64,000 bases of DNA from Brachyspira hampsonii 30446 (GCF_000316195.1 NZ_JH994111.1:1086299-1150298); one strand, 5' to 3'. Positions 51,979-61,336 are shown, counted from the first letter of the stretch. Program-made: numbers and translations. Notes: a model not told the origin generated them from the sequence alone.

Positions 51979-54381
51979 TTAATAATTAAGGAATGAATCT
52001 ATTATATTGTCAAGTTCATTAGAATCTTCCAAATAATGAGAACATACATTACAAGTTTCAGTAGGTACTTTATCTTTTACAAATAAATCTGTTTGGAAAC
52101 TGTAGCATGAAGGACCCGGAAGTTTACCGCTTATAGCACAAACCTGCATACTTATAACATTTTCAGGCTTTGTATACCAAGTAGGCTTAACCTCTTTTAA
52201 TGCCTCAACCATATATTTACCCCATATAGGAGCAGCAACTCTTCCTCCAACCTGATTATTTCCTAAAGAATATTTAAATGAGTCGAATCCAATCCATATA
52301 CCTGTAGCAAGTTCAGGAGTATATCCTACAAACCAAGCATCTTTCCAATCATTGGAAGTACCTGTTTTTCCTGCCCCTCTTCTTGTAAATTTAGCTTCGT
52401 ACATAGCACTTGTAGCAGTACCGCCTCTTAATACCCCCATTAATATGTCGCTTATTATATACGCAACTTCTTTGCTTACAACCTGCTTAGGTCCTCCGCT
52501 CAATGTTACCTCTTTTTTAAGTTCTTCTTCAAAATTATCCATAACTATTCCGTATCTGTCAGTAACATATCTTATAAGTATAGGATTAACTTCTTTACCT
52601 TCATTAGCAAACTCAGCAAAACCTGTTGTAAGTTCTAAAGGAGTAAATAGTCCTGTACCAAGCCCTAATGTTAAATCATGATTAAACATTCTTTTAGATT
52701 TATCAGAATCAGGCTCAGCTTTAAATATAGGTTCTACATATCTTATAGCATTTGTAATTCCTACATAGTTAAGTACATTAACAGTAGCTATATTTAATGA
52801 TGCCGCTAATGCATATCTTAAACTTACATCTCCTTTGAAATTTCCTGAATAGTTTTTAGGTATCCAAACTTCTCCATCTTCACCTTCTTCAGGTACAAAA
52901 CCTATAGGAGCATCGCTTACAATAGTAGAAGGACTGTAATTAGTAACATCCATTGAAGCAGCATATACAAAAGGTTTAAAAGCACTTCCAGCCTGTCTTC
53001 TTGCCTGAGTAGCCCTATTAAATTGGTTTCTTGCCGTAAATCCTGAACCTCCAACCATTGAAACAATATATCCGTTTCTAGGATCTATTGAAACCAAAGC
53101 TCCTTCAATCTGTCTTGAAAGTTCTGCCTCATCAGCTTTCATTACTTCCATAGTTATATCATTAACTTCTTCCATTCCAAATATATCAGATATTAATGCC
53201 AAAGGTAAAGTGCTATACTTATTTAAAGTATCTCTCACGGCAATATTAAATTTATTATAAGCTGTATTTTCAGGAAGATTAAATAATACAGAAATCATTT
53301 TCATTTTGTTTATGGTTTCACTATTATAAAGATTAATTATATCCATAGAGCCGCCTTCATATTTATTGTTATACTCTGTAAGAGCCTCTGTCAATAATTT
53401 CTGAGCAGCTTCCTGTTTTTCTATATCTATAGTAGTGTATATTTTTAGTCCGTCTTCTTTTAATGCTTTTTCTCCGTATTTATCTACTAATTGTCTTCTA
53501 ACATATTCAGTAACATAAGGCGCTCTGTCTATTGAGGCACTATATGCAGTTGATCCTCTTCTTCCGATTTTTCCTGTATAAGATTCCCAAAATTCTTTAT
53601 GTGCTTTATTAGCTTCATCTCTAGTTATAAATTTTAAATCAGCCATTCTGTTAAGAACAACTTTATGTCTTGCTATTGATATATTTGGATTATTAATAGG
53701 AGAGTATGCATTAGGAGCAGGCGGAAGTGTAGCAAGCATTGCACATTCTGCTAAATCTAAATTTTGTACATCTTTATTAAAATAAAATCTGCTTGCTGCC
53801 TGAACTCCGTATACCGAGTGTCCGAAATAGATTTGATTGAAGTATAAAGTTACTATTTCCTCTTTAGTAAGTCTTTTTTCTATTTGGAAAGTAACCCATA
53901 TCTCTTTCAATTTTCTTGTTATGGTTCTTTCTGTAGATTTTAATACTATGTTTCTAGCAACCTGCTGAGTTAATGTACTTGCACCTCTTGCTCTTTTTCC
54001 GGTTAATATGTTTCCTATTGTACCTCTGAATATTCCTATAATATCTATTCCAAAATGGGACATAAAATTATTATCTTCCATAGATATTATTGCTTCTATT
54101 AATTGAGGAGGTAAATCTTTATATTCAACTAATGATCTTTGTTCTGTAAAAAATTCAGATATTACTTCGCCTTTTATATCATATATTTTTGTTGGTATTG
54201 TAGGTTTGTATAATTCCACAGCTTGTACATCAGGCTGCATGACTATATCAGCAACTAAAAAAGAAAATATTATAGTTATTACTGAAAATATTAATATCAA
54301 TGATACTATATAAAATTTTTTGAACTGCTCTATATTAATGCTGTTATATTTGTCTGATATTTTTTTTAATAGTTTTTTCAA
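51979..54381 (-). CDS. class A penicillin-binding protein (bifunctional PBP1A-type)
   Basis: 800-residue peptidoglycan synthase. One membrane anchor (about 23-47), the GT51 glycosyltransferase with EDNNFMSHFGID and RGASTLTQQVARN (about 105-150), a linker, and the transpeptidase domain with SAFK (catalytic Ser, in the context RRQAGSAFKPF), SLN and KTGTSNDWKDAW. The C-terminal tail has four cysteines (about 755-790; QVCAISGKLPGPSC and ETCNVC), as in other PBP1A relatives. Start codon is TTG with AGGA about 8 bases upstream; no in-frame ATG fits. It heads an operon with the 632-residue protein. Confidence 0.95.
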   Translation of the reverse strand: MKKLLKKISDKYNSINIEQFKKFYIVSLILIFSVITIIFSFLVADIVMQPDVQAVELYKPTIPTKIYDIKGEVISEFFTEQRSLVEYKDLPPQLIEAIISMEDNNFMSHFGIDIIGIFRGTIGNILTGKRARGASTLTQQVARNIVLKSTERTITRKLKEIWVTFQIEKRLTKEEIVTLYFNQIYFGHSVYGVQAASRFYFNKDVQNLDLAECAMLATLPPAPNAYSPINNPNISIARHKVVLNRMADLKFITRDEANKAHKEFWESYTGKIGRRGSTAYSASIDRAPYVTEYVRRQLVDKYGEKALKEDGLKIYTTIDIEKQEAAQKLLTEALTEYNNKYEGGSMDIINLYNSETINKMKMISVLFNLPENTAYNKFNIAVRDTLNKYSTLPLALISDIFGMEEVNDITMEVMKADEAELSRQIEGALVSIDPRNGYIVSMVGGSGFTARNQFNRATQARRQAGSAFKPFVYAASMDVTNYSPSTIVSDAPIGFVPEEGEDGEVWIPKNYSGNFKGDVSLRYALAASLNIATVNVLNYVGITNAIRYVEPIFKAEPDSDKSKRMFNHDLTLGLGTGLFTPLELTTGFAEFANEGKEVNPILIRYVTDRYGIVMDNFEEELKKEVTLSGGPKQVVSKEVAYIISDILMGVLRGGTATSAMYEAKFTRRGAGKTGTSNDWKDAWFVGYTPELATGIWIGFDSFKYSLGNNQVGGRVAAPIWGKYMVEALKEVKPTWYTKPENVISMQVCAISGKLPGPSCYSFQTDLFVKDKVPTETCNVCSHYLEDSNELDNIIDSFLNY

Positions 54382-54471
54382 TGTACTTATCCTATATATA
54401 TGTTTATAATATTATACAAACAATTATTCAATTAATCAACATATTTTTTTACTATATTTTTCATAAAAAAA

Positions 54472-54500
54472 CACTCTATGAAATTTGACTTCATAGAGTG
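54472..54500 (-). terminator. terminator ahead of the PBP gene, serving the decayed gene
   Basis: Perfect 11-bp stem CACTCTATGAA / TTCATAGAGTG with a seven-base loop. On the minus strand it is followed by a run of seven T, so it ends minus-strand transcripts coming from the right (the pseudogene) before the PBP gene. Confidence 0.88.
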
Positions 54501-54603
54501 AAAGTAATGGGTTTGTATATATATATCTTAAGAGCGCAACAAATGACGTTTGTAGCTATACTATATATAACATAATAGAAAACAAACAGTAAAATATATT
54601 TAA

Positions 54604-54890
54604 TTTAGCAAGTTAAAAAGTAATATATCATAATCAGCTTTCATATCATTTTCAGTACCAGACATTAAAGTTGATATTTCATTTTTAGATATTGTTATTT
54701 TTCCGTATTTTATTTCAAACTGTATATCATAATTATTTACTGACGATTTTTATACAAATGAATTATTGGTTTTATATAAAGTGATTTCTGTACATTCGAA
54801 GATATTTAATAATTTGATTTTTTTCAACATATTCATTAGTATCAAAACATATATTAATAATAGTCTCTTTTTCATTTCTTTATACCTTAA
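54604..54890 (-). pseudogene. decayed small gene with frameshift and in-frame stop
   Basis: Minus-strand translation gives protein-like segments in two frames. The upstream part reads NEKETIINICFDTNEYVEKN then IIKYL; the downstream part reads FECTEITLYKTNNSFV, then a TAA, then KSSVNNYDIQFEIKYGKITI and SKNEISTLMSG, ending NLLN and a stop near 54604. One frameshift around 54795 and one stop (TAA, where TAT or TAC for Tyr would read through) rejoin them. A terminator for this strand follows at 54472. The likely original was a small strand-rich protein of roughly 90-100 residues; family unknown. Confidence 0.5.
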
Positions 54891-54944
54891 CTAATTTTAT
54901 TTATTTAAGATATATTTCATAAAAAATTATTATATACTTAAAAT

Positions 54945-55091
54945 AAAACAATGGGCTTATGATTAGGAAAACCATAAGCCCATCAATAATAGTGTTAGGA
55001 GTCTGATAATAATGAATAATTGCTTTGTTTATTAAAATAATAACTTATTTTTTCTCCTTTAGTAAAATAAGTTCACAATAAAAATACATAT
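54945..55091 (-). ncRNA. candidate small RNA or orphan leader RNA
   Basis: Minus-strand unit with promoter TTTACT (complement of 55122-55127), 18-base spacer and TATAAT (complement of 55098-55103), and an end hairpin with a perfect 11-bp stem (54951-54961 with 54973-54983, CATAAGCCCAT arms) followed by TGTTTTATTTT. The ~147-base transcript contains AAAGGAG in the loop of a perfect 10-bp stem AACTTATTTT / AAAATAAGTT (55042-55073). No ATG frame follows that ribosome site (an ATA-started 17-codon frame does). It may be a regulatory RNA or the remnant of a leader. Confidence 0.45.
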
Positions 55092-55097
55092 ATAACT

Positions 55098-55127
55098 ATT
55101 ATAACCAAATATAATGTTTTTAGTAAA
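55098..55127 (-). promoter_or_regulatory. minus-strand promoter of the candidate small RNA
   Basis: Complement reads TTTACT-18 bases-TATAAT, with the -35 at 55127-55122 and the -10 at 55103-55098. Confidence 0.5.
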
Positions 55128-55288
55128 ATTAATAATATTTTAATTATAAAAAAATATATTTTTACAATTTTTGTATATATATTAAAAATAATATAAAATT
55201 CTAAAAATTCAATTGAAAAATAAGAAAAAATAAGTTATCATATTATAGTTTACATAATAAAATCCGATAACTAATATTGCAGGTGTTC

Positions 55289-55789
55289 ATGTGTAATATA
55301 AGAGAAGCACATATAGAAGATGCTGAAAAAGTTATAAATTATATTGTAAAAGTGTCTGAAGAAACAAATTTTATGATGTCTGATTCTAATGAAAGAGAAT
55401 TGGATGTTAAAAAAGAGGAGGAGTTTTTACAAAATATACAAAAAAGCATAACAACTAAGATGTTTTTATGCGAGATGGATTGTGAAATTATCGGAATATG
55501 TAATTTGAGAGGCATTGATAGAAAAAGAGTAAAGCATAGAGTAAATTTAGGTATAAGCGTATTAAAAAAGTATTGGGGTAATGGAATAGCTAAAAGACTT
55601 ATTAATTATGCTTTAGATTATGCTAAAGAAAATTCTATGAAAAAGATAGAATTAACAGTTAGAACTGATAATGAAAGGGCTTTAAAACTGTATAAATCGC
55701 TTGGTTTTTTTATAGAAGGTAGGATAAAGAGTTTTTTTTGTATTGATAATGTTTATTATGACTGTTATATAATGGGGTTATTTATTTAG
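55289..55789 (+). CDS. GNAT-family acetyltransferase (RimI/SpeG-like)
   Basis: About 166 residues. GNAT fold with NIREAHIEDAEKVINYIVKV at the N-terminus, the acetyl-CoA loop KKYWGNGIAKRLINYALDYA (about 94-113) and the C-terminal KIELTVRTDNERALKLYKSLGF followed by EGRIKSFF, typical of the YhhY/RimL-like group acting on amino groups of small molecules or proteins. An in-frame TTG lies four codons upstream; the ATG at 55289 has AGGTG six bases before it. It stands between the small-RNA region and the flagellar operon. Substrate unknown. Confidence 0.85.
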   Translation: MCNIREAHIEDAEKVINYIVKVSEETNFMMSDSNERELDVKKEEEFLQNIQKSITTKMFLCEMDCEIIGICNLRGIDRKRVKHRVNLGISVLKKYWGNGIAKRLINYALDYAKENSMKKIELTVRTDNERALKLYKSLGFFIEGRIKSFFCIDNVYYDCYIMGLFI

Positions 55790-55877
55790 TTCTATACTGT
55801 ATAAAAAAATTTGTATAGTGTATTGATACTGTAAATATTGTATGATTGATAAAATTTATTATAATGGGTTGTAAATT

Positions 55878-55919
55878 AGTTAACATAATACTTGACTATT
55901 TTATAATAATATGTTAACT
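55878..55919. promoter_or_regulatory. promoter of the flagellar export operon inside a 10-bp palindrome
   Basis: TTAACA (55880-55885), 16-base spacer, TATAAT (55902-55907), upstream of fliP. Perfect inverted repeat AGTTAACATA (55878-55887) / TATGTTAACT (55910-55919) brackets it: the left arm covers the -35 box and the right arm the expected transcription start. This is the layout of a repressor operator. A second -35-like TTGACT lies at 55892. Confidence 0.6.
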
Positions 55920-55994
55920 TTATTGAAGCCGTAAATATTATCGTTTTTAGAAGAAAAAAAATTAGAAAAAATTTGTAAAATTGGAGTTCTTAAT

Positions 55995-56783
55995 ATGCGA
56001 AAGTTACTAATGGTATTTTTGGTATTATGTTTACTTATACCGGCAGCAGCTTACGCTCAAGATAATACCCAAATACCAATACCAACAATAGGATTAAATG
56101 TTACCCAAGCTCAGACACCTCAGCAGGTTAGCTTGGGACTTCAAATATTATTTCTTTTGACAATATTGTCATTATCTCCATCTATAATAATAATGACAAC
56201 AAGTTTTATAAGAGTTTCAATAGTATTAAGTTTTGTTCAAAGAGCATTGTCTTTACAAGAGACGCCGCCTAGAGCATTAATAATGGGGCTTTCACTATTT
56301 CTCACATTTTTTATAATGATGCCAACATTGACACAGGTAAACAATGAGGCACTTCAGCCGTATTTAAATGGTACTATAGGTGTTAATGAATTATACAGCA
56401 GAGGCATACAGCCTATAAGAATGTTTATGTTTAACTCTTTACGCGGTGAGAATGGTATGAAGAGTTTAGATTTGTTCTTAAGTATCAGTAATACTAATAT
56501 AAGACTTAGAGAGATTCAGACAGTTGATGATTTAAATAGAATTCCTACTATAGTCGTCATACCGGCATTTATCATTAATGAGCTTACAATAGCATTCAAA
56601 ATGGGAATATATTTATTTATACCATTTATAGTTATAGATTTGGTAGTTGCTTCCATACTTATGGCAATGGGTATGATAATGCTTCCGCCTATTATGATAT
56701 CTTTACCGCTTAAAATAGTTTTATTTGTTGCGGTAGACGGATGGAAGCTTTTGATACTTCAGATAGTACAGAGTTTTCAATAA
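55995..56783 (+). CDS. fliP: flagellar export apparatus protein FliP
   Basis: Core channel subunit of the flagellar type III export gate (FliP5-FliQ4-FliR1). 262 aa with a cleavable signal peptide (LVLCLLIPAAAYAQ), as in other FliP proteins. Signature segments: LSLSPSIIIMTTSFIRVSIVLSFVQ, a long periplasmic loop, FIINELTIAFKMGIYLFIPF and the C-terminal LPPIMISLPLKIVLFVAVDGW. GGAG lies about 8 bases before the ATG. It is the first gene of the transcript; fliO, which commonly precedes it, is not present. Confidence 0.97.
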   Translation: MRKLLMVFLVLCLLIPAAAYAQDNTQIPIPTIGLNVTQAQTPQQVSLGLQILFLLTILSLSPSIIIMTTSFIRVSIVLSFVQRALSLQETPPRALIMGLSLFLTFFIMMPTLTQVNNEALQPYLNGTIGVNELYSRGIQPIRMFMFNSLRGENGMKSLDLFLSISNTNIRLREIQTVDDLNRIPTIVVIPAFIINELTIAFKMGIYLFIPFIVIDLVVASILMAMGMIMLPPIMISLPLKIVLFVAVDGWKLLILQIVQSFQ

Positions 56784-56836
56784 AAATAGAAATATATTTG
56801 GCACTTTATATAGTTAATAAATTTTAAGGAAATTTT

Positions 56837-57106
56837 ATGAGTGATACTTCGATTATTGTTTTGGTTCAGGAAACTTTATGGGTATTTATGCTGCTTTCTG
56901 CTCCTGTTTTGGGGGTATCAATTATTGTAGGTTTGATAATTTCAATACTTCAGGCTACTACAAGTATTCAGGAACAGACTTTAACATTTGTTCCTAAGAT
57001 GATAGCTATGTTAGCAGTAATATATATTCTAGCTTCTTGGATGCTTAATTATACTAGTGCTTTTACTGTTAGATTATTCAGCATACTTCCTAGTATAGCT
57101 AGATAA
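56837..57106 (+). CDS. fliQ: flagellar export apparatus protein FliQ
   Basis: 89-residue two-helix export gate subunit. Helix 1 LWVFMLLSAPVLGVSIIVGLIISILQA and the conserved TTSIQEQTLTFVPK loop are diagnostic; helix 2 is MIAMLAVIYILASWML. AAGGA precedes the ATG. It follows fliP by 53 bases and precedes fliR by 39 in the export operon. Confidence 0.96.
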   Translation: MSDTSIIVLVQETLWVFMLLSAPVLGVSIIVGLIISILQATTSIQEQTLTFVPKMIAMLAVIYILASWMLNYTSAFTVRLFSILPSIAR

Positions 57107-57145
57107 TCAATATTTATAATAGGTTAGGGATAATAGGAATAAAAA

Positions 57146-57949
57146 ATGGATAATTTTGTGAATTTTTTTCAGATTTACCTGCTCATTATGGTAAGATTTG
57201 CTGCCATACTCATGGTAGCTCCATTATTTTCTTCTAATGTTATTCCTAATAGTATAAAAATGGCTTTGGCTTTTATTGCTACAGCAGCCATATTTCCATT
57301 AGTTGCTAATATTAATGTTCAGGCAGCTCCTACTTTTGTTGAATATTTTTTAACATTGGTAAATGAGGCTTTGATAGGAATATTGATAGGATTTTTAATG
57401 GCAATTATATTTGCTGCGTATCAAGTTATGGCAAATTTCTTTGAAATACAGATGGGATTTGGTATATCAGAAACTGTTGATCCTATATCTCAGGTTACAT
57501 TACCTGTATTAGGTCAATTACAGTCATTAGTTGTTATTTTGTTATTTATAGCCATAGACGGTCCTAGCTGGGTTATTAGAACTTTATTTTACAGTTTTAA
57601 AGCTATGCCTGTATTGAGTGATGCTTCAAAGGCAGTATTTACTTCATCATTTAATGGTGTTATAGATAGAATGATATATTATATGAGTTCTTTATTTTCT
57701 ATTGCTCTTTCTTTATCTTTGCCTATAATGCTCACTTTATTTTTATTATCATTAAGTTTGGGACTATTAGCTAAGGCAGCACCTCAGATGAATATTTTAA
57801 TGCTTGGTTTTCCTATGCAGATAGCTGTAGGTATAGCTGCTTATTATATTTTGATACCTGTACTAGTTTCTAATTTTATGAAGGTATTGGAAACTACTAT
57901 AGCAGATGTTAATAATATAATAACTTTCTTATCTGGAGGAACGGTATGA
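57146..57949 (+). CDS. fliR: flagellar export apparatus protein FliR
   Basis: 267-residue polytopic gate subunit with six hydrophobic segments. FliR features: FFQIYLLIMVRFAAILMVAPLFSSNVIPN at the N-terminus, EALIGILIGFLMAIIFAAYQV, the FGISETVDPISQ loop and the PQMNILMLGFPMQIAVGI segment. Its last codons overlap flhB by four bases (ATGA), so the two are translationally coupled; fusions of fliR and flhB are known elsewhere. Confidence 0.96.
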   Translation: MDNFVNFFQIYLLIMVRFAAILMVAPLFSSNVIPNSIKMALAFIATAAIFPLVANINVQAAPTFVEYFLTLVNEALIGILIGFLMAIIFAAYQVMANFFEIQMGFGISETVDPISQVTLPVLGQLQSLVVILLFIAIDGPSWVIRTLFYSFKAMPVLSDASKAVFTSSFNGVIDRMIYYMSSLFSIALSLSLPIMLTLFLLSLSLGLLAKAAPQMNILMLGFPMQIAVGIAAYYILIPVLVSNFMKVLETTIADVNNIITFLSGGTV

Positions 57950-59148
57950 TTAAAAAAATACTTTCTTCTATATTTGAATTGTTTATTATATTCAAAGCTA
58001 AGTTATACAGAAAATACTTGCATCTTACAGGCAGAGGATATGTATTAACATTATTTGCTTCTCCTGAAGATGAGGGCAGAACTGAGCTTCCTACAGAAAG
58101 AAAGAAAAGAAAAGCCAGAGAGGAAGAAGGACGCGTAGTTAACTCAGCAGAAATAAATCAGACTCTTGTTTTAGCGGTTTCAATAGCCGTAATAGCTCTT
58201 TTAACTACATATTTTACTCATACAGTTGTACAGTTCTTCATTAGTATAATGAATAAGATTTCTAATGCTGATGCTTCAATAAATAATGCAGCATATACAG
58301 ATATGCTTCTAGAAATATTTGTTCTTATAGCAAAAACTGCTGGTATAATCATGGCTGTTGCTTTGGTAGTTGGTGTTGGTGTTAATTTAGCTCAGACTCA
58401 GTTCTTATTCACTACAAAAAAATTAAAGCCTAATTTTAAAAGAATAGCACCTACTTGGTCAAACTTTAAAGAAAGAGTATTTATATCATCTCAGAACTTA
58501 ATGAACTTGGCAAAAATACTTTTTAAAATGATAGTAATATCATTTCTTACCTTTACTACTATATATGGAAAACGTTCTGAATTATTCAATATGGTAAGTA
58601 TGGGGTTGAGTCAGTCTATGAATTTATTTTTCTTTATAGTTTTAGAAATGCTGGCTAAAGTAATTATATTTATGATAATAGTTTCTGCTTTCGACTATTT
58701 TTTCCAAAAAAGACAGTATATTAATAGTTTGAAAATGACAAAGCATGAGATGAAAGAAGAGTTTAAAGAGATGGAAGGGGATCCTTTGGTAAAAAGTCAG
58801 CTTCAGGAGATGGCTAGAAAGATTGTAAGCAGAACAATGCTTAAATCGGTACCTGAAGCAGATGTAGTTATTACAAACCCTACTCACTTTGCGGTTGCTT
58901 TGAAATATGAAAATGGCGACTATGCCCCTATAGTAACAGCTAAGGGAGCTGATCATATAGCTTTAAGAATAAAAGAAATAGCTAAGGAAAATGATGTACA
59001 AATAGTAGAGAATAAACCTTTAGCCCGTGAGTTATACTATAATGTTGAGCTAGGACAGTATATACCTGAGAAACTATTTCATGTTGTATCTAGAATACTT
59101 GGCGAGGTATATAGAATACGAAATGAAAAAATGGCAAGGGCTATATAG
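57946..59148 (+). CDS. flhB: flagellar export switch protein FlhB
   Basis: 400 residues. An N-terminal extension of ~45 residues with a hydrophobic/basic stretch precedes the usual start motif DEGRTELPTERKKRKAREEGR-like (here with one extra Glu). Four membrane segments, then the cytoplasmic domain with the self-cleaving VVITNPTHFAVALKY, which switches export from rod/hook to filament substrates after cutting at N-PTH. The extension is longer than the few residues found in enteric FlhB. Start overlaps fliR by four bases and flhA follows after 12. Confidence 0.96.
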   Translation: MIKKILSSIFELFIIFKAKLYRKYLHLTGRGYVLTLFASPEDEGRTELPTERKKRKAREEEGRVVNSAEINQTLVLAVSIAVIALLTTYFTHTVVQFFISIMNKISNADASINNAAYTDMLLEIFVLIAKTAGIIMAVALVVGVGVNLAQTQFLFTTKKLKPNFKRIAPTWSNFKERVFISSQNLMNLAKILFKMIVISFLTFTTIYGKRSELFNMVSMGLSQSMNLFFFIVLEMLAKVIIFMIIVSAFDYFFQKRQYINSLKMTKHEMKEEFKEMEGDPLVKSQLQEMARKIVSRTMLKSVPEADVVITNPTHFAVALKYENGDYAPIVTAKGADHIALRIKEIAKENDVQIVENKPLARELYYNVELGQYIPEKLFHVVSRILGEVYRIRNEKMARAI

Positions 59149-59160
59149 GAGGAATAAAAA

Positions 59161-61281
59161 GTGGCAACAATGAATGGTGCTAAATCAATTTTAGATAATA
59201 TAAAACTGCCTTCAAATTTAAGCAGACATAGTGATATAATGTTTGCTGTGGGTGCGGTTATGGTAATTATGATGCTTATCATACCTTTACCATCTATAAT
59301 ATTGGATTTCTTGCTTATAATAAATATCATAGTATCATTATTGATATTGCTTATGGTTCTTAGTATAAGAAGTGCTAATGATTTCAGTGTATTTCCTTCT
59401 GTACTTCTTGTTATGACGGCATTCAGACTTGCTTTAAATGTATCTACAACTAGGGCAATTCTTACTGAAGGAGCTAACTTTAACGGTAAGGTGATAACCT
59501 CATTTGCTGACTTCGTAGTTGGAGGAAATATAGTTGTAGGTGTTGTAATATTTATCATTCTTATAATAGTGCAGTTTGTTGTAATCACTAAAGGTGCTAC
59601 AAGGGTATCAGAAGTAGCAGCTAGATTTGCATTAGATAGTATGCCTTCAAAGATGATGGCGGTTGAAAGCGAACTTCAGGCTGGAGCTATCACAGATAAA
59701 GAGGCAGAGGAAAAGAGAAAAAAGATTAGAGGCGAAAGTGATTTCTACGGTACTATGGACGGTGCTTCAAAGTTTGTACAGGGAGATGTTATAGCCGGTA
59801 TTATAATCACAGTTATAAATATAGTAGGTGGACTTATCATAGGAATGACAATGAGAGGAGAGCCTTTCGCTCAGGCAGTTGATGCTTATACTCGTTTTAC
59901 TGTTGGTGATGGTTTAGTAAGTCAGATACCATCTTTCTTTATGAGTTTTGCTACAGGTTTATTGGTAACTAGAAGCAGCAGCGAAGATAATTTGTCTACT
60001 CAGATTGCAGTTCAGGTTTTTGCTAAGCCTAAAAACTTATTTATTGGTGCTGGTTTTGCATTCTTCTTAATGCTTTTACCGGGATTCCCAAAAATTGCAT
60101 TATTTGTAATAGCTTTGGCTTTATTCTTAGCCGGATATGCTTTGAAAAAAGAACAGCAGGAGCTTGGACTTAATGAGGACGGTACAAAAACAGATGCAGG
60201 TGAACAGGTACATCAAGGACCTTTAGATGTTACTCCTTTCTTAAAAGTGGAAAAGATAGAGCTTTCAGTTGGTGCTTCTCTTATACCTTTGGCATTGGAA
60301 TCAGAGGGAGGAGATTTAATCAATAGAATAAGTCAGATTCGCAGAGAGCTTGCTTTAGAGGTTGGGCTTGTTGTTCCTCCTGTTCGTATTGTTGATAACA
60401 GCGTAATAGAACCTGATGAATATACAGTAAGTATAAATGGTACTGAAATGGCTAAGGGGTTCGTTCGTCCTAATATGCTTTTGGCTTTGAATGCTAATTC
60501 TCCAGACGGACCTTCTCCTGACTGTGAGAAAGTAAGAGAGCCTGCATTCGGACTTCCTGCATATTGGATTAAAGTTGATGAAAAAGATATGGCTGAGAAA
60601 AAAGGCTTTATGTTGTTTCAGCCTACTTCTGTTATTGCTACACATTTCAGTGAAACTATTAAAAGAAATGCTAGTCTTCTTATCGGTCGTGAAGAGGTGC
60701 AGAATATGCTTGATCTTATTAAAGATGACCACAAGGCTCTTGTATCTGAAGTGCTTGCAGCTAAACCTCATAATGAAAGCCCTCTCGGATATATACAGAA
60801 AGTTCTTCAGAATCTTCTTCAGGAGGAAGTGCCTATCAGAAACAGTGTTGCTATATTAGAGGGTGTTGCTGATGCTATAGCTATTATGGGAAGCGAACAG
60901 GCTACTGAACTTGTAAGAAGCAGACTTGCATCTCAAATATCTCAGATGGTTGCAGATCAAGACAGAAATATTAGAGTTATTACTTTAAGTCAGCAGCTTC
61001 AAAATAATATAGCTCAGAATCTTGCTAATACAGGTAATTTACAAGGTTCACAGATGATAGCTATGAGTTTTGAAAGTATGCAGAACTTAATTAAGAATAT
61101 AAAAGATGCTGTTAAACTTGTAAGCGATTCGGGGGTTGATGATATAGTATTTTTGACTTCTCCTATAATAAGAAGACCGCTTTATCAGTTTATAGCTAAA
61201 AATATTGGTAAGTATAAGGTTATAGCAACTACTGAAATAGCTCAGGGTTATAATGTACAAGGTATTGCCAGCATAAAATAA
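59161..61281 (+). CDS. flhA: flagellar export protein FlhA
   Basis: Export-gate protein with the nonameric cytoplasmic ring that docks chaperone-substrate complexes. 706 aa; starts with GTG at 59161, set by AGGAGG nine bases upstream that overlaps the flhB stop. Eight membrane segments occupy about 25-330 with the FHIPEP signature FSVFPSVLLVMTAFRLALNV and STTRAIL; the ring domain holds PAYWIKV, HFSETIKRN and the C-terminal SPIIRRPLYQFI. In the operon order fliP-fliQ-fliR-flhB-flhA, as in other spirochaetes. Confidence 0.97.
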   Translation: MATMNGAKSILDNIKLPSNLSRHSDIMFAVGAVMVIMMLIIPLPSIILDFLLIINIIVSLLILLMVLSIRSANDFSVFPSVLLVMTAFRLALNVSTTRAILTEGANFNGKVITSFADFVVGGNIVVGVVIFIILIIVQFVVITKGATRVSEVAARFALDSMPSKMMAVESELQAGAITDKEAEEKRKKIRGESDFYGTMDGASKFVQGDVIAGIIITVINIVGGLIIGMTMRGEPFAQAVDAYTRFTVGDGLVSQIPSFFMSFATGLLVTRSSSEDNLSTQIAVQVFAKPKNLFIGAGFAFFLMLLPGFPKIALFVIALALFLAGYALKKEQQELGLNEDGTKTDAGEQVHQGPLDVTPFLKVEKIELSVGASLIPLALESEGGDLINRISQIRRELALEVGLVVPPVRIVDNSVIEPDEYTVSINGTEMAKGFVRPNMLLALNANSPDGPSPDCEKVREPAFGLPAYWIKVDEKDMAEKKGFMLFQPTSVIATHFSETIKRNASLLIGREEVQNMLDLIKDDHKALVSEVLAAKPHNESPLGYIQKVLQNLLQEEVPIRNSVAILEGVADAIAIMGSEQATELVRSRLASQISQMVADQDRNIRVITLSQQLQNNIAQNLANTGNLQGSQMIAMSFESMQNLIKNIKDAVKLVSDSGVDDIVFLTSPIIRRPLYQFIAKNIGKYKVIATTEIAQGYNVQGIASIK

Positions 61282-61336
61282 GGCCTAATTGGGCAATTTA
61301 AGATATAAATAATAACATATTACTTGGAGTTATAGT

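Noticed and set aside
60355-60771. Minus-strand frame within flhA
   Set aside because: Shadow of the strongly supported flhA coding sequence; no start signals.
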